Source: Enterococcus sp. BWR-S5
GTDB taxonomy: Bacteria > Bacillota > Bacilli > Lactobacillales > Enterococcaceae
DNA: 64,000 nucleotides
Assembly: GCF_016745255.1 (NCBI RefSeq)
Contig: NZ_JADOEQ010000016.1
Coordinates: 62,001 to 126,000, forward strand
Direction of reading: 5' to 3'
Below, one piece after another: positions 36,715 through 46,438 of this stretch. Both the position numbers and the translations under genes were made by a program. The notes beneath the pieces are model-generated. The model was not told where the DNA came from and made no database searches. It worked only from the letters and a program-made list of their open reading frames with translations. Positions within the stretch are counted from its first letter, which is position 1, and every line of letters starts with the position of its first letter.

Positions 36715-36730
36715 TGACAGGGTGTCCTTT

Positions 36731-36949
36731 CTACATTGATTTCAACGTTTCGCGCAATGTTTCAAATTCTTCGTTTGTTAATGTAATTCCTTTACCCATT
36801 TTTTCGTGCTCCGGTGCCCAGTCCCGCAAATCAAATTTCGGTGGACGGTCGTTCCAGCTTACCAAGTTTAATTCTTTACGCCAGCCTTTCGCATTTTCTG
36901 AAAGAACAGCAATTTCTTCTACGATTTCATATGAAAATTCTTGAGCCAC
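36731..36949 (-). CDS. YdbC/PC4-family single-stranded DNA-binding protein
   Basis: 72 residues. EFSYEIVEEIAVLSENAKGWRKELNLVSWNDRPPKFDLRDWAPEHEKMGKGITL follows the bacterial PC4-like fold (KGW, K-L-L-SWN-R-PK-D-R-W). Such proteins bind ssDNA as dimers. The start is GTG at 36949 and the first 31 bases overlap the end of the patatin gene, suggesting translation coupling. Its stop is close to yicC, so all three may share a transcript. Confidence 0.88.
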   Translation of the reverse strand: MAQEFSYEIVEEIAVLSENAKGWRKELNLVSWNDRPPKFDLRDWAPEHEKMGKGITLTNEEFETLRETLKSM

Positions 36950-38634
36950 TTATTCTCTTTCCCTTCTTTTATAAACTCTTTCATCAACACCTGCAAGGTA
37001 ATCACCGGCAGCTGCTCAAGTAATACTTGAAGACGTTTTTGTTTCTCCTGCACATCAACAGCCAAAAGGTCTGCGACTAATTGCAGCTGTTTTTTCTCCG
37101 ACAATAGGAAAAAATCATCATAGTATTTTCCAAGCCACTCTTGAACCGAGATCATCCCTGAGAAGGTATCTTTGTCTTGCTTTTCTGCTTGATCAGCTAA
37201 TAGGTCAATAAACTCTGAAAACGTATAAAGCTGATCCGGAAGAATCGCTGCGGATTTTCCCAACAGCTCTAGTAATGCCAAGCTGATATTTTCTTCATAC
37301 ACCCTGTCTTTATAATATTTACGCAGTTTCTGATAGAATTTTTTCCGTTCTTCTCTATTTTTCCATAAAGACAGCTGATATTCTCGTTTTAGATAGCGGA
37401 AAAACTGCTGCTGAAATGCTTGAATCTCAGATAATGTTTCATCAAAAGTGTACCAATAGCCGCAATATTTTTCCAGTGCCTTCATCATTTCCAAATACCC
37501 CAGCTTGATATTCACAATCGAGCGCGCACCATCAAATAATAGAACAGTTCCCAAGGACCACGGTGTCTTCAAGACAATACTGCTCTGTCCATCTGGCAGA
37601 ACGACATGCTTGGTCAGCCCCGGCCCCTTCACATCGACAATGATACATTCTGTTGCACCATTCGCAACCGCTGTGTCTACCGGAATATTGTTTCGATAGC
37701 CGCCGTCAATATAATATTTCCCGTCAATCTGTGCTGCTGCCATTGCAGGAAAAAAAGAAGAGGACGCCAGCAGCCATTGCTTCCACTGATTATTTTTACA
37801 CGAATTAAAATGAATGACTGTTTCAACGACGCCCGGTAGTTCTGTAGTTACCAGATAGAACTGCTGCTTGGCCTGTGCCAGTTTTTCTTGGGAGAATGTA
37901 TCGTCCAGCAGCTGCTGCAGCGGCTCCGTTGAAACACCCTTCGACTGGATTGCTGCAACTGTAAAGGACGCCAACTGCCTCAGCATATCCGGCAAGGTAT
38001 TTTGGGTGTTATCCTTCATTGGAAATGATAGGATTTTCTTCGTTTCAATCTTCTCCCACATGTCCTTTGCCTCTTCGAAATCATCTTGGACAATCAACGC
38101 CCCATTTAGCGCCCCGACGGAGGTTCCTGTAATGATTTGAATAGGAATTTCAAGCTCCTTCAACGCCTGCCAGACACCAATTTGGTACGCACCTCTGGCT
38201 CCACCGCCACCTAATACAAGAGCTGTGTTATAGGTAAGCACCTTTCTTGCTGTATGACCCAAACGTGTATAGCCATGACGGATCAATCGATTGTCCTCTG
38301 CCTCACTAAGTGCCTGTGAAAAGTGCAAAATGGCTTCGGACTGAAATGTTTTTTTATAAATTAGCTCAATGCCGTCAAATACCTGCTGCCACGTCACACC
38401 AGATGCTTCGATAGCCAGTAGATTGATGATTTTTTTCTCTTCGAGTGCTATAAAAAACAGCGGCTGATTTTTCTTCACCACAACATAGACAGGCTCAATT
38501 CCCTCTTTCAACTGATGGATAAGTGACTCACGTGCTTGTGAATGCGTAGCATAGAAAGGAAGAACCAACTGGCTTTTTTGAATAGTAGAAAAAAAATCAT
38601 AGCTGTCTGAAGAATATAATTGTATTGCCTTCAT
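36919..38634 (-). CDS. Patatin-like phospholipase
   Basis: About 571 residues. After an unrecognised N-terminal ~135-residue domain comes a patatin domain: oxyanion loop GGGGARGAYQIG, nucleophile elbow GTSVGAL (Ser about 172), and DGGYRNNIP carrying the catalytic Asp. The C-terminal ~200 residues are helical and not recognised. Expected activity is lipid acyl hydrolysis in the cytoplasm or at the membrane; no signal peptide is seen. ATG 38634 is preferred over closely spaced GTG/ATG codons at 38643-38646. Confidence 0.88.
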   Translation of the reverse strand: MKAIQLYSSDSYDFFSTIQKSQLVLPFYATHSQARESLIHQLKEGIEPVYVVVKKNQPLFFIALEEKKIINLLAIEASGVTWQQVFDGIELIYKKTFQSEAILHFSQALSEAEDNRLIRHGYTRLGHTARKVLTYNTALVLGGGGARGAYQIGVWQALKELEIPIQIITGTSVGALNGALIVQDDFEEAKDMWEKIETKKILSFPMKDNTQNTLPDMLRQLASFTVAAIQSKGVSTEPLQQLLDDTFSQEKLAQAKQQFYLVTTELPGVVETVIHFNSCKNNQWKQWLLASSSFFPAMAAAQIDGKYYIDGGYRNNIPVDTAVANGATECIIVDVKGPGLTKHVVLPDGQSSIVLKTPWSLGTVLLFDGARSIVNIKLGYLEMMKALEKYCGYWYTFDETLSEIQAFQQQFFRYLKREYQLSLWKNREERKKFYQKLRKYYKDRVYEENISLALLELLGKSAAILPDQLYTFSEFIDLLADQAEKQDKDTFSGMISVQEWLGKYYDDFFLLSEKKQLQLVADLLAVDVQEKQKRLQVLLEQLPVITLQVLMKEFIKEGKENKWLKNFHMKS

Positions 38635-38807
38635 CTTACCCATCACTCCTTTAGCGAATTCAGTGAGTCAACACATCGCTTAATCCTTAGAGAAGAATTG
38701 ACGCAGACTCCACCCAATTATAGCAAGAAATACGCTGCTTTTCATTTCTAACCATCCATTCTCTTCAAACCAAAAAGGTCGTGGTAAAAGTGTGGTTGGA
38801 CGAAGGA

Positions 38808-39245
38808 GGTTGGGACAGAAGTGTCTAACTCCGAGATGTCAGTTCTACTTATCCAAAATTCTTTAGTGGAATGATATGCGACTTGCAAAAAGGCTGACTG
38901 TTCGTGAACAGTCGTTCCTTAGACAGGCAATAGCTAAATAAGAGGGAATTCACGAAAATGACAAGACACACGGAATGTTCCATTCCGATGTTGATTGATT
39001 CCTACTCGGTGTTCCACAAATTTTAGAGAATTTCAGCTTATTTCCGAAGGCTTTCAAAGACTTGGCTCTTTAGAGCCTAGCATTTGATGAGATCGGAACG
39101 AAGTGTAGTGTTGCAGCTGCTGTCTCTACGAGTCTGACGATTCTCGAGACAAAGCGTCACGAACTTACAAGCTTCTCTACGGGTTTCACTTCGTTCCAAT
39201 CCTCGAGGCAAAGCTTGATACTTGTAAAGCTTTTCTAATCCCACC
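38808..39245. repeat. Structured non-coding element with nested inverted repeats
   Basis: The 759-bp gap (38647-39405) has no convincing frame but much structure. GGTTGGGA near 38808 faces TCCCACC near 39239; GACTGTTC/GAACAGTC at 38896-38913; GGAACGAAGTG (39095-39105) faces CACTTCGTTCC (39187-39197); and two similar blocks containing CTCGAGRCAAAGC occur near 39150 and 39210. The TTGGGACAGAA start is of a type I associate with dispersed intergenic repeats in enterococci and lactic acid bacteria. Confidence 0.6.
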
Positions 39246-39350
39246 GTTTATCCAGATTTTAAGAGACTGAGACAAATAAAGAGCATGACACTCGAAACAT
39301 GTCAGCATGCAGCTTTAGGTACACCACCTTTCGGCTTTAAGCACAAAACA

Positions 39351-39379
39351 AGCTTGGGATTTAAGTATCATCCCAAGCT
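39351..39379 (-). terminator. Terminator after catE-like gene
   Basis: AGCTTGGGAT/ATCCCAAGCT stem followed by TGTTTTG on the minus strand. Confidence 0.8.
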
Positions 39380-39405
39380 CACTCATAAATCTGTTTTCTT
39401 CCGCA

Positions 39406-40284
39406 CTATTGTTCGTGTTTTTCCACTTCTATTTTCACAGTAAGCCCATTTGGATCAAGCAATACCAGTGTATCCTCAGTTTCCTTCATCGCCTTCACAC
39501 CTTCTCTCACAAGATTCTCTTTCAGCTCAGCTAGAGCTGATTGGTTGGGAACCAGTAAGGTAAAGAAGTCTAACCCAACAGTTTGTTCGTCTGGTGCAGG
39601 CAAGTCTTTGCTGGTCCATACATTTGTTCCAATATGATGATGGTACCCTCCGGCCGCAAAAAATCGCGCTTGTGCGCCAAATTGATCCTTCAGGCCTAAG
39701 CCTAGTATCTCGGTATAAAATTGCTCTGTTTTTGCTAAATCACTGACAGCTAAATGAACGTGGCCAACGACTGTTCCTGCAGGAAATTTATCAGTAGCTT
39801 CATCCCGGCTCGCTAAAACTCCTTCCGCATCCATCTCAACAGTGATACCCGCAATGCGCCCATCTGCCTGAATATCCCAGTCGCTTTTTGGCTTGTCACG
39901 ATAAATCTCAATGCCGTTTCCTTCGGGATCTTCCAGATAAATCGCTTCACTATAGCCATGATCCGAAGCGCCGATAATCGGTGCTTCTTTTTTCAATAAT
40001 GCAAACAACGTGTTCCCTAAATCCTTGCGCGTCGGTAATAAAAAAGCGGTATGATATAGGCCTGTCGTCCGCTTTTGAGGATCTGCCGGTATGATTTTTC
40101 TCAGAAACAACAGTTCAGCCCCTATTTCCTTGATACCTAGTACTACCTGATCTTGCCCTCTGCTAAGTATATCTAAGCCAATGATGGCGGTATAAAATTC
40201 AATTTGCTTATCCAATTCTGCTGTTTTTAGACTTACAGCTCCTGTATGTACAGCTTGGTCGATAGAAAATACTTGTGTTTTCAT
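39406..40284 (-). CDS. VOC-family ring-cleavage dioxygenase-like protein (CatE type)
   Basis: 292 residues made of two vicinal-oxygen-chelate modules: HTGAVSLKTAELDKQIEFYTAIIGL and, later, VVGHVHLAVSDLAKTEQFYTEILGL. The second-half residues HVHLAV, GGYHHHIGTN and KIEVEKHE supply likely Fe ligands. It matches Bacillus CatE (catechol 2,3-dioxygenase, quinone detoxification) in length and layout. ATG 40284 follows GGAGGAG; the longer frame to 40374 runs through the promoter. A regulated promoter lies just upstream. Confidence 0.82.
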   Translation of the reverse strand: MKTQVFSIDQAVHTGAVSLKTAELDKQIEFYTAIIGLDILSRGQDQVVLGIKEIGAELLFLRKIIPADPQKRTTGLYHTAFLLPTRKDLGNTLFALLKKEAPIIGASDHGYSEAIYLEDPEGNGIEIYRDKPKSDWDIQADGRIAGITVEMDAEGVLASRDEATDKFPAGTVVGHVHLAVSDLAKTEQFYTEILGLGLKDQFGAQARFFAAGGYHHHIGTNVWTSKDLPAPDEQTVGLDFFTLLVPNQSALAELKENLVREGVKAMKETEDTLVLLDPNGLTVKIEVEKHEQ

Positions 40285-40317
40285 CTGCTCTCCTCCTTGA
40301 TTAAATGAACTACTATT

Positions 40318-40346
40318 ACTATACAACTTACTTTTAGTAAGTACAA
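40318..40346 (-). promoter_or_regulatory. Promoter with operator palindrome for the catE-like gene
   Basis: On the minus strand TTGTAC, 17-bp spacer, TATAGT. The spacer is mostly filled by ACTTACT-TTT-AGTAAGT (40326-40342), a perfect 7-3-7 palindrome that also fits TACT-N7-AGTA, the pattern I recall for Bacillus YodB/CatR thiol sensors. A repressor bound here would block the polymerase directly. No such regulator is encoded nearby. Confidence 0.75.
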
Positions 40347-40525
40347 TATTTTTGCCTATAACCACTTCTACCAAAAAAATGAATGGTACATCATAAAAGA
40401 AAACGCTATAATTAATAGATTAATCACCTTTCAAGTCACTACTATTACGAAATTACGTAGTTAGAAATAACCTGTAAGCTAGCAATAAATGAACGATTAC
40501 CTTAAAGACGCAAGGAGGATATCAA

Positions 40526-40945
40526 ATGACTATCAGCTACTTTAACAACAAAGAGAGACAGCCTGAACATAACGAGCTAATTGCAACCCTAGGAGATACA
40601 TTCTCATTATGGGAGAAAACAGACCAGACATTGCTTGAACAATGTCCCGAAGCTGTTGGCTATTGGAAATTCCCAACAAAAAAAGCCGGCTGGACATGGA
40701 TTAATGCGCAAAAAAAACGAGTACTTCTTTACAGACAGCCCTGTGAAAATCATTTTCGAGCAACAATTGTTTTAGGCGAAAAAGTGGTCACTGACCTGTT
40801 GAACAGCGAATCGATACCAACTGAATTGAAGGAGAAGGTTGCAGCAGCCACCAGCTATGCAGAAGGACGGAGTATCCTTGTGGATGTACACGGCGAAAAG
40901 GAGCTGGAAGAGCTGTTACTGTTGCTTCCTTACAAACTGAAATAG
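40526..40945 (+). CDS. DUF3788 family protein
   Basis: 139 residues, soluble. MTISYFNNKERQPEHNELI and the middle W-KF-T-KAGW-W-N--KK--L-YR segment match the DUF3788 pattern; function unknown. AAGGAGG precedes the ATG. It is divergent from the catE-like gene with about 240 bp between. Confidence 0.8.
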   Translation: MTISYFNNKERQPEHNELIATLGDTFSLWEKTDQTLLEQCPEAVGYWKFPTKKAGWTWINAQKKRVLLYRQPCENHFRATIVLGEKVVTDLLNSESIPTELKEKVAAATSYAEGRSILVDVHGEKELEELLLLLPYKLK

Positions 40946-40966
40946 AGAGAGATTCACAATAGATAG

Positions 40967-41016
40967 AAGCAGAAAAGAGGACTTGTGCTAAACAAGCGCT
41001 TTTTCCTGCTTTTTCA
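40967..41016 (+). terminator. Probable terminator after DUF3788 gene
   Basis: Imperfect stem pairing AGCAG-AAAAG-CTTG with CAAG-TTTTT-CTGCT, followed by TTTTC. Confidence 0.5.
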
Positions 41017-41124
41017 TTTTTGTCCAAAATGAAAAAAATTTTTATTTAAAATCAAAAAAACATCCCCCTCGCTTCTTTTTTCCGCTAGAATAGGAGTATA
41101 TGTTATAAAAAAGGGAGTATAAAA

Positions 41125-42807
41125 ATGATTGGAATTGATTTAGGTACATCAAATAGCGTAGTTTCTTTTTGGGATGGCGATCAGATTAAGCTGATTCCCA
41201 ACCGCTTTGGAAAAGTATTAACACCTTCTGTTGTTGGGGTGGATGATGATGGGAAAATCCTTATTGGTGAGATTGCCAAGGAGCGACTGATTAGTCATCC
41301 GCAATTGACGGCAGCTGCTTTCAAGCGATTCATGGGCACACAAAAACAATATCAATTGGAGGCTCATTCCTTCTCTCCAACCGAACTGTCTTCTTTAGTT
41401 CTGAAAAGCTTAAAAGAGGACGCAGAAGAATATCTGAAAAAACCATGCACAGAAGCTGTAATTAGCGTTCCGGCATATTTCAACAATATTGAAAGAGAAG
41501 CAACCATCGAAGCCGCGAAGTTAGCAGGTCTGGATGTTCAAAATTTGGTCAGTGAACCAACCGCAGCAGCCTTGGCTTATGGCCTTCATAAAGATGTCGA
41601 CCAATCGATCCTTGTGATTGATTTGGGTGGCGGAACCTTTGATGTTTCTTTATTGGAAATGTTCTCCGGAGTCATGCAGGTAGAAGCCATTTCCGGCGAT
41701 AATCAGCTGGGAGGAGAAGACTTCACACAGGTAATTATCCAAGATTGCCTGAGGAAAAATGACTTGGCAGAGCAGCTATTGTCTGCAGAAACACAAGCAG
41801 TCATCTATAAAAAGGCAGAACGGTTGAAAATCGAGCTTTCCTCAAAAGAGAAAAGTAGTTTTTCCTTTGAAAATGAACAAGCAGTCTTTGACTATGAATT
41901 GACTGTTCAAGATTATGAACAACTTTGTCTGCCCTTACTGAAAAGAATGAGGCAGCCTATCGGGCGGGTGCTGAATGACGGGCGTATCGATAGTAAAAGT
42001 ATCGACCAAATGATTTTAATCGGCGGCGCCACAAAGAATCCATCGATTAAGAATTATTTTTCACGGTTAATGAAAATTATTCCTTATACACAGATTAATC
42101 CGGATGAAGCAGTCGGACAGGGCGCCGGCATTCAAGCTGCCTTGAAGACACAACAGGAGATGGTCAATGAACTGATGATGACCGACGTCTGTGCCCATAG
42201 CTTAGGGGTAGATGTTGTCAGTCAAGGGCCAAACGGGTTTATTACCGGTGTGTTTGAGCCGATTATCGAACGAAATACGACAATTCCTGTCAGCAAAATC
42301 AAAACCTTCTTAACCTTGAAGGACAATCAAAAAGAGGTGTTGTTCTCTGTTTACCAGGGCGAACATCCGATGGTTAAAAACAACTTGAAAATCGGTGAGC
42401 TGGCACTTAAGCTGCCGCCAAGACCGGCAGACACACCCGTTGATTGTCGCTTCACCTATGATTCCAATGGTGTGCTTGAAGTGATTGTTACGGATGTGGA
42501 AGGAAACGAAAATCAACTAATTATTGAAAGTCATCCTGGGAAATTAAATGCGGAGCAGCTGCAGGAAAGTCTGCAAAAGATGGAGGACTTGAAAATCCAT
42601 CCGAGGGATCGCGCGGAAAATCGCTTATTGCTGGCCAAGCTTGAGCGTGCCTATACCGAAGCGTTAGGTGACAAGCGGCAGTATATCCAGCGCCTAATTC
42701 TAGAATTCCAGCAAACCTTGGAACAGCAAGATGATTTGGAAACAAAACGCCTATCCGTTAAGCTGCTGCAACAACTGAATGCAATGGAAGAGGAGCAATG
42801 GACATGA
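41125..42807 (+). CDS. Hsp70-family chaperone, HscC-like
   Basis: 560 residues, shorter than DnaK. MIGIDLGTSNSVVSFWDGD (phosphate 1), VPAYFNNIEREATIEAAKLAGL, LVIDLGGGTFDVSLLE (phosphate 2) and ILIGGATKNPSI (adenosine) are all present, then a substrate domain with a short C-terminus. Size and the next gene agree with the E. coli HscC type, which works with DjlB/DjlC J-proteins. GGGAG precedes the ATG. First gene of a three-gene operon, overlapping the second by 10 bases. Confidence 0.88.
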   Translation: MIGIDLGTSNSVVSFWDGDQIKLIPNRFGKVLTPSVVGVDDDGKILIGEIAKERLISHPQLTAAAFKRFMGTQKQYQLEAHSFSPTELSSLVLKSLKEDAEEYLKKPCTEAVISVPAYFNNIEREATIEAAKLAGLDVQNLVSEPTAAALAYGLHKDVDQSILVIDLGGGTFDVSLLEMFSGVMQVEAISGDNQLGGEDFTQVIIQDCLRKNDLAEQLLSAETQAVIYKKAERLKIELSSKEKSSFSFENEQAVFDYELTVQDYEQLCLPLLKRMRQPIGRVLNDGRIDSKSIDQMILIGGATKNPSIKNYFSRLMKIIPYTQINPDEAVGQGAGIQAALKTQQEMVNELMMTDVCAHSLGVDVVSQGPNGFITGVFEPIIERNTTIPVSKIKTFLTLKDNQKEVLFSVYQGEHPMVKNNLKIGELALKLPPRPADTPVDCRFTYDSNGVLEVIVTDVEGNENQLIIESHPGKLNAEQLQESLQKMEDLKIHPRDRAENRLLLAKLERAYTEALGDKRQYIQRLILEFQQTLEQQDDLETKRLSVKLLQQLNAMEEEQWT

Positions 42808-44876
42808 ACATTTGGCAGGTTCTAGCGATTGATCCTACCTCAGATATCAAAAAAATCAAGCAGGCCTATGCTGCAAAGTTGAAAACACTGACCATCGATC
42901 AACAGCTAGATGAATTTCAAGAATTGAAAACCGCCTTTGATACAGCTCTCGCCTATGCCCGCTCTGGAGCAGCGGAGCCCACACAGGCAGCTCACGAATC
43001 GTTGGAATCAACAAAAGAACAGCCTATAGCATTCGATGCGACGCTTGATTCAGATACCGCTTATTCGGATTGGAACGAGCTAAAGGTTTTCTCTATCGAA
43101 TTGAAAAAAATTCAGCAAGGACAAGCCTATTTTGATGATTTATCACTATGGGAGGATTTGACTGAACAAATATTTGATTGGGGCATAGAGGAGTATTGGG
43201 AAAATCAATATTTAATCCAGCTGTTTCTTCTTAATAATTTTCGCTGGTTATCCAGACAGGTTATCAACTACCTGATTGCACTGTTTGATTTGGAAAATCT
43301 GGACGTACAGACCACTCAGCCAAGATATATTTCACATGAGTTTCTGCATTATTTACCTACGATTGAACAGGCTCCGTCCTTTTCGTTTGATATTTGGACA
43401 GATATCCCGCAACATACGCGGGAACAGTACTTCGCTTCAAGATACAGGGCCTACCAGCTGCTGACAAGCAGTCATATTTATGCCGGCGATCCCTTTAGTC
43501 AGAGCATTGATGAATGCTTCGCGGTGACAAAAAAGGATACAGATATCTATGCATTGCTTCTACTGAAATTATTAACCGATAAAAATGACGCAACGCTGTC
43601 TGACAGTGAACAACAACAAGTCAAGGTCTGGCTGAATGAAGCAGCCAGCTTAGATAAGAACAACCAAACAATCCTGTTCCTACAGGATTATTACGCACTG
43701 GTAATTGAAAAAAGCGAGCAGCCGCCATCACAAAAGTCGGAATGGACAACAGAGCAATTACTTGTTCCTAAACCGTTATTCTATCGGCTTTATGAAGAGA
43801 TGCTTTTCCAACAAAAACACTATACTGACGCCTTTACAGTATGGAAGAGGCTTTCTCGAGATGAACGACTTTCTCGACTAAAAAGATACAATAACATTAG
43901 AAGACAGCTTCCTGATATAGAACGGCAAGAGCTGCAGCAGCTGAACCGCCACTTGAACACGCAAACTGAGCAATACAAAAATAAACAGGCTGCTCAAAAC
44001 AACATGATTCGCAATATTTTCATAGCAGCAATTGCAGGCCTTGCTATTTTCAGTTTTATTGGCGGATTGACAAATACCTCTAAAAAACCGACAAAAGTGG
44101 ATATGGATATTATCCAACAGCAAATTCAGTCAAATAATGAGTCTTTCAAAAATAATCTACTAGAATCCGCACGCGCAACACTGAAAAAAACTGAAGCAGC
44201 ACGCACGCTGACACAGGCATTATATTCAGAGGATGAAGTCAATGTAGAGGACTTATTTGCCACCGAAGCACTTAAAGCTGAGTTTGACACACGAAAAGCT
44301 AACGCTCAACTGAACTATGACAGTGACGACTTCTCCTACTATTCACAACTGGACGGGCAGGAAATGCTTCGCTACATCAGTATTTACCACCAAGACAACT
44401 TTCTTTATGTAATTACGGTAGATGAAACCAATTATACGATTACAGCTGTATATGGTGATGATTGGACACAATTGCCGGAAGAAGAATTGCAGGGGCTGAT
44501 TGATTTCACGCATGTCGAAAAAGCAGACATTCTGGTGCTGTTCCTCAAGGAGTACTTATTCGCGGAAGACAGAGCGGCAGCCTTGGAAAATTACGGTGTT
44601 TACTTTTCGCCAACCTTAAGAATGACTATGGAAAGAAATATAAAGCTTCCGATTCCGGAAAAATTCCGAAATGGCTGGTTATATCAGGTGTATATGGACT
44701 ATAATGAGATAGTCTATGTACTAACCAATGAACAGGAGGATTTCCTGTATTTTGCCTTTGATGAAGAGAACAGACTTCATTGTATTTATGGCGAACACTG
44801 GATCTCAGAGGAGATTCCGACATTGGAGGCCTACGGTGAAACTGTACCGATGGCTGATATTTTAAATTCTTACTAG
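42798..44876 (+). CDS. J-domain-like membrane protein (DjlC-like partner of HscC)
   Basis: 692 residues. The first ~55 (NIWQVLAIDPTSDIKKIKQAYAAKL, then DEFQELKTAFDTALAYA) fold like a J domain of the DjlB/DjlC kind, but the canonical HPD/HPE loop is replaced by KTLTIDQQ, so the standard Hsp70-stimulating triad is missing. A long helical middle follows, then a single membrane helix around residues 408-428 (NIFIAAIAGLAIFSFIGGL) and a C-terminal extracytoplasmic region that has two similar units of about 90 residues (ATEALKAEF..., IKLPIPEKF...). It probably recruits the Hsp70 to the membrane. Confidence 0.72.
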   Translation: MDMNIWQVLAIDPTSDIKKIKQAYAAKLKTLTIDQQLDEFQELKTAFDTALAYARSGAAEPTQAAHESLESTKEQPIAFDATLDSDTAYSDWNELKVFSIELKKIQQGQAYFDDLSLWEDLTEQIFDWGIEEYWENQYLIQLFLLNNFRWLSRQVINYLIALFDLENLDVQTTQPRYISHEFLHYLPTIEQAPSFSFDIWTDIPQHTREQYFASRYRAYQLLTSSHIYAGDPFSQSIDECFAVTKKDTDIYALLLLKLLTDKNDATLSDSEQQQVKVWLNEAASLDKNNQTILFLQDYYALVIEKSEQPPSQKSEWTTEQLLVPKPLFYRLYEEMLFQQKHYTDAFTVWKRLSRDERLSRLKRYNNIRRQLPDIERQELQQLNRHLNTQTEQYKNKQAAQNNMIRNIFIAAIAGLAIFSFIGGLTNTSKKPTKVDMDIIQQQIQSNNESFKNNLLESARATLKKTEAARTLTQALYSEDEVNVEDLFATEALKAEFDTRKANAQLNYDSDDFSYYSQLDGQEMLRYISIYHQDNFLYVITVDETNYTITAVYGDDWTQLPEEELQGLIDFTHVEKADILVLFLKEYLFAEDRAAALENYGVYFSPTLRMTMERNIKLPIPEKFRNGWLYQVYMDYNEIVYVLTNEQEDFLYFAFDEENRLHCIYGEHWISEEIPTLEAYGETVPMADILNSY

Positions 44877-44890
44877 AAAAAGGAGTAATC

Positions 44891-46420
44891 ATGCAAAATA
44901 AACAAATACGCGCTGTTGGCCGATTCAGTATGCTTTTTTCATTGGCAGCAGCTCTTATCAGTCCTTTCTCTACGGCATTCGCTGAGGAAGGAACCTCTAC
45001 AGCACTCTCAGAAACCGTTCAACAGTCACAAGAAGCTGTAACACCTCAAATACCGGAGGATATTATGGCACTGGCAAGAAATGCCGGATATGCCGTAGAT
45101 GACTATTATCGTCCCGCAGCAACTATTGTGATTGAAGCCAACTCCGGGCAAGTGGTCTGGGAGGATCAGGCTGATCTTACTTGGTATCCGGCCAGTATCG
45201 CCAAAATGATGACTGTCTATCTGTTGTTCGATGCCATCAAAGAGGGCAAGCTGGCATTAGATATGCCGGTTACTGCAACAGCTTCTGATGAAGCAATTTC
45301 ACAAATCTATGAACTCAGCAACTCACCTATTGTTGCCGGTGTTGCCTATTCTGTTACAGACCTTTTGTATATGACAACTCTTGCTTCTTCCAATGCAGCA
45401 ACCGTCATGCTGGCTAACTTGGTCTCTAATAACGATGCAGCGGCCTTTATCAGCATGATGAATACCAAGGCGGCACAGCTGGGAATGACGAATACAACCT
45501 TCTACAATCCAAGCGGAGCAGCTGCCAGTGCCTTTAATGGCTATTATGCACCGGAAGGAATCGATCCTGAAGCAGACAACGTTTCAACAGCAAGAGACTT
45601 GGCATTAATGTTTTATCACTTATTGAAGGATCATCCCGATGTTCTGGAATATACCAATAAGTTTCAAGTGACAGTGATGGAAAATACCGAGTATGCACAG
45701 GTATTGGAGAACTCAAATAAATCTATCCCCGGCGGACTTTTTGGCTATGAAGGAGAGGACGGACTAAAGACCGGTGCTAGTCCTGAAGGTGCCTATAATT
45801 ATGCAGCCACTGCTCAAAGAGGTGATTTACGCTTGATTGAGGTCGTTTTAGGTGTGGGTGATTGGGATGACGGTGAGGGAGAAAATCAACGGCATGCTTT
45901 TGGTAATGCACTGTTTGATTACGGCTTTACTAATTTTGAATATAAGCGGCTGCTTGAAGCCGGCACACAGGTAATCAACGGTACCGAAGTCATTTTGGGA
46001 CAAGAGCTTTATGGCTTGCTGCGAAATGGCACACAGCCGGAATACATTCTATCAGACAATCAACAGTTGATTCTTTCTAATCAGTTAACTGAGGTTTCCC
46101 CCAGTGTTCCTGCGCCAAGTGTGAGCTATCAGGTGAAGGAAGAAGAAAAAGAAGAGGAAACAGCTGCTGGAAAAAACAGCTCGTCCCTAGTGGGTAAAGT
46201 GAAGAGCTCATGGAAGGAATATGCAACAGCAGGTGTTGCCTTGCTCCTATCCTTATTATTATTACTATTTTCAAGAACAACTAGCAGCAAATCACGGCAA
46301 ACCAGAAGAAAAGCTACTGCCAACAGACAAGGTGCCTTTTTTACCGGTGTTATTCTTCTATTGGGTGCTGTTGCTATCGCAGCTGTTACGTTCATAATAG
46401 GTCCTTGGCTGCCTTTTTAG
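44891..46420 (+). CDS. Serine-type D-Ala-D-Ala carboxypeptidase (PBP5/DacA-like)
   Basis: 509 residues: signal peptide (SLAAALISPFSTAFAEE), a peptidase S11 domain with SxxK (SIAK, Ser102-Lys105), SxN (SSN in TLASSNAATV) and KTG (GLKTGAS), then a C-terminal part with two hydrophobic helices (VALLLSLLLLLF; GVILLLGAVAIAAVTFIIGPWL). The enzyme trims the terminal D-Ala of muropeptides. GGAGTAATC precedes the ATG. It is the last gene of the HscC/J-protein operon, which suggests these chaperones serve an envelope function. Confidence 0.9.
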   Translation: MQNKQIRAVGRFSMLFSLAAALISPFSTAFAEEGTSTALSETVQQSQEAVTPQIPEDIMALARNAGYAVDDYYRPAATIVIEANSGQVVWEDQADLTWYPASIAKMMTVYLLFDAIKEGKLALDMPVTATASDEAISQIYELSNSPIVAGVAYSVTDLLYMTTLASSNAATVMLANLVSNNDAAAFISMMNTKAAQLGMTNTTFYNPSGAAASAFNGYYAPEGIDPEADNVSTARDLALMFYHLLKDHPDVLEYTNKFQVTVMENTEYAQVLENSNKSIPGGLFGYEGEDGLKTGASPEGAYNYAATAQRGDLRLIEVVLGVGDWDDGEGENQRHAFGNALFDYGFTNFEYKRLLEAGTQVINGTEVILGQELYGLLRNGTQPEYILSDNQQLILSNQLTEVSPSVPAPSVSYQVKEEEKEEETAAGKNSSSLVGKVKSSWKEYATAGVALLLSLLLLLFSRTTSSKSRQTRRKATANRQGAFFTGVILLLGAVAIAAVTFIIGPWLPF

Positions 46421-46438
46421 ATAACTAGATTAAAATTA

